Shown piece after piece: positions 59,050 to 64,000 of a stretch of 64,000 nt of DNA (position 1 is the stretch's first letter; each line of letters begins with the position of its first letter). The position numbers were made by a program, and so were the translations under genes. The notes beneath the pieces are model-generated. The model was given only the letters and a program-made list of their open reading frames with translations, was not told where the DNA came from and did not search any database. Origin of the DNA: Amycolatopsis sp. WQ 127309 (GTDB lineage Bacteria > Actinomycetota > Actinomycetes > Mycobacteriales > Pseudonocardiaceae); contig NZ_CP095481.1 of the NCBI RefSeq assembly GCF_023023025.1, forward strand, positions 3,162,001 to 3,226,000, given 5' to 3'.

Positions 59050-60137
59050 GCCGCCTGCACAGCCGCAGCTGGGTGCGCGAGGCCGTCCGGATCATCGAGG
59101 CCGACGCCAACCGCAGCGCCGACACCCACCTGCACGTCTTCCCGCTGCCCCCGGAGTGGGGCATCGACCTGTACCTCAAGGACGAGTCCGTCCACCCGAC
59201 CGGCTCGCTGAAGCACCGGCTCGCCCGGTCGCTGTTCCTCTACGGGCTCGTCAACGGCCAGATCGGGCCCGGCACGGTGCTCGTCGAGGCCTCCAGCGGC
59301 TCGACGGCGGTCTCCGAGGCGTACTTCGCCCGGATGCTCGGCCTGCGCTTCATCACCGTGGTGCCGCGGCGGACGAGCAAGGAGAAGATCGCGCTCATCG
59401 AGTTCTACGGCGGTGAGTGCCACTACGTCGACCAGGCGCCGGCGATGTACCCCGAGGCCGAGCGGCTCGCGGCCGAGTGCGGCGGCCACTACCTCGACCA
59501 GTTCACCTACGCCGAGCGCGCGACGGACTGGCGTGGCAACAACAACATCGCCGAGTCCGTGTTCGCGCAGATGCGCTCCGAGCGGCACCCGGTGCCGTCC
59601 TGGATCGTCGTCGGCGCGGGTACCGGCGGCACGAGCGCGACGTTCGGCCGGTACGTGCGCTACAAGCGGCACACCACGAAGGTCTGCGTCGTCGACCCGG
59701 AGAACTCGTCGTTCTACGGCGCCTGGCAGACCGGCGCCCTGGACTACGCGACCGGGATGCCGTCGCGGATCGAGGGCATCGGCCGGCCGCGGTGCGAGCC
59801 GTCGTTCGTGCCCGGCGTGATCGACGAGATGTTCCGGATCCCCGACGCCGGTTCGCTGGCGGCGGTCCGGCTGCTGCGCGAGCACACCGGGCACTGGGCG
59901 GGCGGCTCCACCGGCACCAACCTCTACGGCGCGTTCCGGCTCATCGCCCGGATGGTCGAGGACGGCCAGGCGGGCAGCGTCGTCACGCTTCTGTGCGACG
60001 GCGGCGAGCGCTACGCGCACACCTACTACGACGACGAGTGGGTCACCCAGCAAGGTCTGGACCTCGCGCCGCACACCGCGTTGTTCGAGGAGTTCCTGGC
60101 CACCGGGAAGTTCCCGGTCGAGGACATCGACGACTAG
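59046..60137 (+). CDS. PLP-dependent cysteine synthase-family enzyme (Cds1-like)
   Basis: A 363-residue fold-type II PLP enzyme. The Schiff-base Lys lies in [15 protein letters not shown], the phosphate/substrate loop in [15 protein letters not shown], and the PLP-phosphate glycine loop in [20 protein letters not shown]. It resembles the branch containing mycobacterial Cds1 (Rv3684), an L-cysteine desulfhydrase releasing sulfide, rather than CysK/CysM, but the activity should be tested. ATG overlaps the DUF4229 stop (ATGA). It converges with menA, both genes using the same CTAG for their stop codons. Confidence 0.85.
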   Translation: MSRLHSRSWVREAVRIIEADANRSADTHLHVFPLPPEWGIDLYLKDESVHPTGSLKHRLARSLFLYGLVNGQIGPGTVLVEASSGSTAVSEAYFARMLGLRFITVVPRRTSKEKIALIEFYGGECHYVDQAPAMYPEAERLAAECGGHYLDQFTYAERATDWRGNNNIAESVFAQMRSERHPVPSWIVVGAGTGGTSATFGRYVRYKRHTTKVCVVDPENSSFYGAWQTGALDYATGMPSRIEGIGRPRCEPSFVPGVIDEMFRIPDAGSLAAVRLLREHTGHWAGGSTGTNLYGAFRLIARMVEDGQAGSVVTLLCDGGERYAHTYYDDEWVTQQGLDLAPHTALFEEFLATGKFPVEDIDD

Positions 60138-61015
60138 AGGTTCAGGCCGACCGCGGCCAGGACGGCCCAGGCGAGCATCGCCAGGCCGGTGTCGCGCAGC
60201 GCCGGGATGAGGTCGCGGCCGGTCGCGTCGTGCCGGATCGCGCTGACGGACTGGAAGAGCAGCGCCACGCTGAGCACGGGGATCCCGGCGAACGGGTGGC
60301 CGGTGAACGCCAAGACCAGCGCGAGCACGTACGGCACCGCGATCAGCACCAGGTAGAGCCGTCGCGTGCCGCGGTCGCCGAGGCGGGTGGCCAGGGTGAG
60401 CTTGCCCGACTCGACGTCGGTCGGGATGTCACGCAGGTTGTTGGCCGTCAGGACCGCCGTCGAGAAGCAGCCGACGGCGACCGCGCACGCCAGCGCGGCC
60501 CAGCTGATCCGGCCGGCCTGGACGTAGACCGTGCCCAGCACCCCGGCCAGGCCGAAGAAGACGAACACCGCGATCTCGCCGAAACCGTAGTAACCGTAAG
60601 GCTTCTTGCCGCCGGTGTAGAACCAGGCGCCGAGGATGCAGAGGCCGCCCATGGCCAGCAGCCACCAGTACCCGGTGAGCGCGACGAGCAGCAAACCCAG
60701 CACCCCGGCCAGACCCAGCGCGATCAGCGCCGCGGTGAGGACGGCTTTCGGGGCGGCGACGCCGGAACCGACCAGCCGCAGCGGCCCGACGCGGTTCTCG
60801 TCCGTGCCGCGGATGCCGTCGGAGTAGTCGTTCGCGTAGTTGACGCCGACGATCAGCGAGAGCGAGACCAGCAGCGCCAGCACCGAACGCCACCAGGAGA
60901 ACGCGTCCAGCGCGATCGCCGCGCCGACCCCCGCCACCACCGGAGCCACCGCGTTCGGCAACGTCCGCGGCCGGGCCCCCTCGATCCACTCGCTCAAGCT
61001 CGCCATGGACGTCAT
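60134..61015 (-). CDS. menA: 1,4-dihydroxy-2-naphthoate polyprenyltransferase
   Basis: MenA attaches the prenyl chain to DHNA, forming demethylmenaquinone in the membrane. The 293-residue UbiA-family protein has eight or nine helices and both Asp-rich motifs: [19 protein letters not shown] (NxxxDxxxD) and [20 protein letters not shown]. Start at 61015 ([10 protein letters not shown]) or 61006 (MASLSEW). Last gene of a minus-strand men cluster (menB, menE, small secreted peptide, menA). Confidence 0.95.
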   Translation of the reverse strand: MTSMASLSEWIEGARPRTLPNAVAPVVAGVGAAIALDAFSWWRSVLALLVSLSLIVGVNYANDYSDGIRGTDENRVGPLRLVGSGVAAPKAVLTAALIALGLAGVLGLLLVALTGYWWLLAMGGLCILGAWFYTGGKKPYGYYGFGEIAVFVFFGLAGVLGTVYVQAGRISWAALACAVAVGCFSTAVLTANNLRDIPTDVESGKLTLATRLGDRGTRRLYLVLIAVPYVLALVLAFTGHPFAGIPVLSVALLFQSVSAIRHDATGRDLIPALRDTGLAMLAWAVLAAVGLNL

Positions 61016-61056
61016 TCAACGCCATGACGATCACGCCCGAGCGGGAGCCCGGGAGG

Positions 61057-61203
61057 TCAGTCGGAGGTCGGCAGCTGCCAGACGAGGGAGCCGCTGTTGG
61101 GGTCGACCGTCGGGCCCTCGGCGGCCAGCGCTGTGCCCACCGGAATCAGGACACCCAGTGCGACGACGGTGCTGATCAGGGCCGTGCGAATCCAGCGCGT
61201 CAT
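61057..61203 (-). CDS. 48-residue secreted peptide between menE and menA
   Basis: ATG at 61203 opens a 48-codon frame: MTRWIRTALISTVVALGVLI, then PVGTALAAEGPTVDPNSGSL and VWQLPTSD. It has a textbook signal peptide (basic n-region, hydrophobic core, ALA cleavage near residue 26), leaving a mature peptide of only about 21 residues with one Trp. It lies 51 bp after menE and 41 bp before menA on the same strand, so cotranscription is likely. Too short for most gene callers; no family recognised. No good Shine-Dalgarno is visible. Confidence 0.6.
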   Translation of the reverse strand: MTRWIRTALISTVVALGVLIPVGTALAAEGPTVDPNSGSLVWQLPTSD

Positions 61204-61254
61204 GGTGAGTAGCCAAGCGGGTGCACCCTGTGCGTGTCAACGAAGTGCGGCCGA

Positions 61255-62346
61255 TCAGCCGCCGAAACCCGCCAGAAGTCGGACCCGCACGGCCGCCCGG
61301 TCGATCTTTCCCGGCCCGCGAAGGGGCAGCTCGGCGGCGTACTCGAGCCGTTTGGGCGTGGCCGCCGCGCCCAGCTCGGCTCGCACGGCGGCCCGCAGCT
61401 CGGCCGCTTCGCGTGGTTCACCGGCTGGGACGACCAGCGCCACCACGGCCTCGCCCCACTCCGCGTCCGGCAGGCCGACGACGCACGCGTCGCGCACGCC
61501 CGGTTGCGCGGTCAGGCACCGCTCGATCGCGTTCGCCGACACCTTCACGCCGCCGGTGTTGATCATGTCGTCGGCCCGGCCGAGCACCTCGATCCGGCCG
61601 TCGGCGTGCCGGATCCCGCGGTCGGACGTCGTGAACCAGCCGCCCGCGAACGACTCCGCGGTCAGGTCCGGTCGCGAGCGGTAGCCGTGCGCGAGGACGT
61701 CGCCGGCGATCCGGATTCGGTCTCCGGAGACGTCGACGCGGACGCCGTCGAGCGGGAAGCCGTCGTAGACGCAGCCGCTGGCCGTCTCGCTCATCCCGTA
61801 CGCGGGCACGATCCGCACGCCGGCCTCGGCGGCGCGCTCGCGCAGCGCGGCCGAGGTCGCCGCCGCGCCGACCACGATCCCGTCGAACGCCTTGGCCGCG
61901 GCCAGCCCGGCGCCGCCGTCGTCGAGCAGGCGGACCAGCTGCGTCGGCACCAGCGCCGTGTACCGCGGGCCGCCCTTCAAGGCGGCTGCTGCGGCGGCGA
62001 ACGCGTCCGCGCGGAAGCCGTCACCGGTCAGGTACACCGGCGTCGTCCCGGCCAGCAGCGACCGGAGGAGCACCTGCAGGCCGCCGATGTAGTGCGCCGG
62101 CGTGGCCAGCAGCCAGTGCCCCGGCCCGCCGAGGCGGCGGTGGGTGGCCTCGGCGGACGCCGTCAGCGCGCGGGCCGACAGCAGCACGCCCTTGGGCGCG
62201 CCGGTCGACCCCGACGTGGCGATGACCACGGCGGTGTCCGGTTCGGCGGGCTCGCCGGGCGCCATCGCGTCCCGCAGCGCGGGGTCGGTGAAGGGCAGCA
62301 CGGCCGGACCGCCGCCCAGCGCGTCCGCGAGGGCTCCCTTCAGCAC
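61255..62346 (-). CDS. menE: o-succinylbenzoate--CoA ligase
   Basis: MenE activates o-succinylbenzoate with ATP and CoA for menaquinone synthesis. The ANL enzyme shows VIATSGSTGAPKGVLLSARA (A3), YGMSETASGCVYDG (A5), FTTSDRGIRHADGRIEVLGR (A7), NTGGVKVSANAIE (A8) and the catalytic Lys in RGPGKIDRAAV. The GTG at 62346 gives 363 residues, but the frame stays open upstream and encodes LRPLHLDGSPAALD, which looks like the missing N-terminus; no ATG/GTG/TTG is available there, only CTG at 62388 one base after the menB stop. The true start is therefore uncertain. Confidence 0.9.
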   Translation of the reverse strand: MLKGALADALGGGPAVLPFTDPALRDAMAPGEPAEPDTAVVIATSGSTGAPKGVLLSARALTASAEATHRRLGGPGHWLLATPAHYIGGLQVLLRSLLAGTTPVYLTGDGFRADAFAAAAAALKGGPRYTALVPTQLVRLLDDGGAGLAAAKAFDGIVVGAAATSAALRERAAEAGVRIVPAYGMSETASGCVYDGFPLDGVRVDVSGDRIRIAGDVLAHGYRSRPDLTAESFAGGWFTTSDRGIRHADGRIEVLGRADDMINTGGVKVSANAIERCLTAQPGVRDACVVGLPDAEWGEAVVALVVPAGEPREAAELRAAVRAELGAAATPKRLEYAAELPLRGPGKIDRAAVRVRLLAGFGG

Positions 62347-62389
62347 GTCGAGCGCCGCGGGGGAGCCGTCGAGGTGGAGCGGTCGCAGC

Positions 62390-63313
62390 TCAGTAGTAAT
62401 AGGGGACGTCCTTGAAGTCGGGGTCGCGCTTCTGCAGGAACGCGTCGCGGCCTTCGACGGCCTCGTCCTGCATGTACGCCAGCCGGGTGGTCTCGCCGGC
62501 GAACAGCTGCTGGCCGACCAGGCCGTCGTCGGTGAGGTTGAACGCGTACTTCAGCATCCGCTGGGCCGTCGGCGACTTGGCGGCGATCGTCCACGCCCAG
62601 TCCAGGGCCTCTTTTTCGAGGTCGGCGTGCGGGACGACGGCGTTGACCGCGCCCATCCGGTGCATCTGCTCGGCGGAGTACTCGCGGCCGAGGAAGAAGA
62701 TCTCGCGGGCGAACTTCTGGCCGACCATCTTCGCGAGGTAGGCCGAGCCGTAACCGCCGTCGAACGAGCCGACGTCGGCGTCGGTCTGCTTGAACTTCGC
62801 GTGCTCTTCGGAAGCGAGCGTGAGATCGCACACCACGTGCAGGGAGTGCCCGCCGCCCGCGGCCCAGCCCGGAACGACCGCGATGACCGGTTTCGGCAGG
62901 AACCGGATCAGCCGCTGGACCTCGAGGATGTGCAGCCGGCCGGCCCGCGCGGGGTCCACCGTGTCGGAGGTCTCGCCGCTCGCGTACTGATACCCGGAGC
63001 GTCCGCGAATACGCTGGTCACCACCGGAGCAGAACGCCCACCCGCCGTCCTTGGGCGACGGGCCGTTGCCGGTGAGCAGGACACAGCCGACGTCGGAGCT
63101 CAGCCGGGCGTGGTCGAGGGCCCGGTAGAGCTCGTCGACGGTGTGCGGGCGGAAGGCGTTGCGGACCTCAGGGCGGTCGAACGCGACGCGCACCACGCGT
63201 TTGCCGCCACGGCTCTCAGCGGAGCGGTGGTAGGTGATGTCGGTGAAGGCGAAACCTTCGACCTCGGTCCACGCGGCCGGATCGAACAGCTCGGAAACTC
63301 GGGCGTCATCCAC
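62390..63313 (-). CDS. menB: 1,4-dihydroxy-2-naphthoyl-CoA synthase
   Basis: MenB closes the second ring of menaquinone from o-succinylbenzoyl-CoA. The 307-residue crotonase has FDRPEVRNAFRPHTVDEL, the substrate-binding loop CSGGDQRIRGRSGYQYASGE, PKPVIAVVPGWAAGGGHSLH forming the oxyanion hole, and QTDADVGSFDGGYGSAYLAK, all MenB-specific. GTG at 63313 (VDDARVSELFDP) with TATTCT 7 bases upstream, so probably leaderless. The 51-bp gap to the divergent menD carries both promoters. Confidence 0.95.
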   Translation of the reverse strand: MDDARVSELFDPAAWTEVEGFAFTDITYHRSAESRGGKRVVRVAFDRPEVRNAFRPHTVDELYRALDHARLSSDVGCVLLTGNGPSPKDGGWAFCSGGDQRIRGRSGYQYASGETSDTVDPARAGRLHILEVQRLIRFLPKPVIAVVPGWAAGGGHSLHVVCDLTLASEEHAKFKQTDADVGSFDGGYGSAYLAKMVGQKFAREIFFLGREYSAEQMHRMGAVNAVVPHADLEKEALDWAWTIAAKSPTAQRMLKYAFNLTDDGLVGQQLFAGETTRLAYMQDEAVEGRDAFLQKRDPDFKDVPYYY

Positions 63314-63320
63314 GTTTGGG

Positions 63321-63326
63321 AGAATA
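63321..63326 (-). promoter_or_regulatory. menB leaderless -10 element
   Basis: On the minus strand TATTCT ends 7 bases before the menB GTG; no Shine-Dalgarno fits. Confidence 0.45.
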
Positions 63327-63364
63327 GGACCTGTGGACACCTTTGATCTGTCGGGAGCCTGCCG

Positions 63365-64000
63365 GTGAACCCTTCCACCGCGCAGGCCAGGGTCATCGTC
63401 GACGAACTCGTCCGCAACACCGTCTCGCACGTCGTGCTGTGCCCGGGCTCCCGCAACGCGCCGCTGTCGATCGCGCTGTACGACGCCGCGGCGTCGGGCA
63501 AGCTCCGGCTGCACGTCCGGATCGACGAGCGCGGCGCCGGGTTCCTCGCGCTCGGCATCGCCGCGCGCACCGGCCGTCCGGTGGCCGTGCTCTGCACGTC
63601 CGGGACCGCGGCCGCGAACTTCCACCCCGCCGTGCTGGAGGCCGACCGCGCCGGCGTCCCGCTGATCGTGATGACCGCCGACCGGCCGCCCGAGCTGCGG
63701 GCCGCGGGGGCGTCGCAGGTCATCGACCAGCACCGGCTGTTCGGCAACGCCGCCCGCTACTTCGACGAGCTGGCCGTCGCCGAGCGCCGCGCCGGGCAGA
63801 ACTCGTACTGGCGCAGCCAGATCTGCCGGGCCTGGAACGCCGCGTACGGCGAGTGGCGCTGCGGCCCGGTGCACCTGAACATCCCGTTCCGCGAGCCGCT
63901 CGTGCCGGATCCGGACGACGACGGCGAGTGGTACGAGTCCCTGGACGGCCGTCCCGACGGCTCTCGCTGGACCGAGCTGCCCGACTTCGGCGCGCTGCCG
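63365..64000 (+). CDS. menD: 2-succinyl-5-enolpyruvyl-6-hydroxy-3-cyclohexene-1-carboxylate synthase, 3' end outside window
   Basis: MenD is the thiamine-diphosphate enzyme joining 2-oxoglutarate and isochorismate. 212 codons are visible. The N-terminal pyrimidine-binding domain shows STAQARVIVDELVRNTVSHV, LCPGSRNAPLSIALYDAA, the conserved Glu in RIDERGAGFLALG, and VLCTSGTAAANFHPAVLEA. GTG start at 63365 with GGGAG about 11 bases upstream. Divergent from menB, so the men genes are split into two oppositely transcribed units. Confidence 0.94.
   Translation, partial: MNPSTAQARVIVDELVRNTVSHVVLCPGSRNAPLSIALYDAAASGKLRLHVRIDERGAGFLALGIAARTGRPVAVLCTSGTAAANFHPAVLEADRAGVPLIVMTADRPPELRAAGASQVIDQHRLFGNAARYFDELAVAERRAGQNSYWRSQICRAWNAAYGEWRCGPVHLNIPFREPLVPDPDDDGEWYESLDGRPDGSRWTELPDFGALP

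Noticed and set aside
1..64000. tRNA, rRNA, insertion sequences, phage or secondary-metabolite gene clusters
   Set aside because: No cloverleaf-like T-arm sequences, rRNA segments, transposases, integrases, phage structural genes or PKS/NRPS modules were found on reading; a tRNAscan or HMM search would be decisive.

Overview
The window is a GC-rich actinobacterial chromosome segment. It encodes mshA (mycothiol), a bS22-type 33-residue ribosomal peptide, a 6C-type small RNA, BldC- and BldN-like developmental regulators and a Rex-linked heme operon. Gene order follows, from memory, the Mycobacterium tuberculosis Rv0482-Rv0555 backbone (murB, mshA, gpm1-senX3-regX3, ppx1, proC, hemACDB, hemL, ccs, men), while the rex/hem/bldN neighbourhood matches Streptomyces. 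A member of the Pseudonocardiaceae, probably Amycolatopsis, is the best guess; the genus is an inference. No tRNA, rRNA, transposase, integrase, prophage or CRISPR array was seen.

Layout. 1-8.5 kb: mixed accessory metabolism, including a TetR gene and zinc alcohol dehydrogenase pair with two palindromic operators, purU, a mycothiol-dependent maleylpyruvate isomerase-family protein, DedA, a methyltransferase and DUF2505. 8.5-20.6 kb: murB, an L,D-transpeptidase lipoprotein, mshA, a YbjN protein, a DUF4349 lipoprotein, 6C RNA, gpmA, a LuxR-type/aldo-keto reductase pair, senX3-regX3 and ppx1. 20.6-28.4 kb: proline-rich membrane protein, sugar-phosphate isomerase-like protein, thioesterase, proC, excisionase-type HTH, bS22, GalE-like dehydratase and acyltransferase. 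28.5-31.4 kb (minus strand): HAD-IB phosphatase, DUF5667 protein and BldN-like sigma factor. 31.6-42.7 kb: AMP ligase, glutaredoxin-like protein, membrane molybdo-oxidoreductase, rex-hemA-hemC-hemD, hemB and small membrane proteins. 42.8-46.6 kb: MacB-like adaptor/ATPase/permease exporter. 46.6-56.8 kb: tspO, hemL, phosphatase, tlpA, ccdA-resB-ccsB and a ParA-like ATPase; a secreted protein, a TetR regulator and a flavin monooxygenase lie inside the cytochrome c cluster. 56.8-64 kb: two inverted 21-bp repeat arrays, bldC, an Lrp regulator, a Cds1-like PLP enzyme, then menA, a tiny secreted peptide, menE, menB and menD (cut by the window end).

Functionally the core is respiratory: heme, c-type cytochrome maturation and menaquinone genes lie together, with Rex (NADH/NAD+ sensing) controlling the heme operon through a clear operator and SenX3-RegX3 adding phosphate control. 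Cell-wall, mycothiol and developmental regulators complete a housekeeping region broken by small accessory islands.

The most unusual non-coding structures are two roughly 200-bp arrays of 21-bp units that reverse orientation in the middle, a three-copy family of long palindromes at gene ends, a 14-mer shared upstream of the 6C RNA and the BldN-like gene, and a recurrent leaderless-promoter signature, including one pair of divergent genes 24 bp apart. All statements come from reading the sequence; no search or folding program was run.
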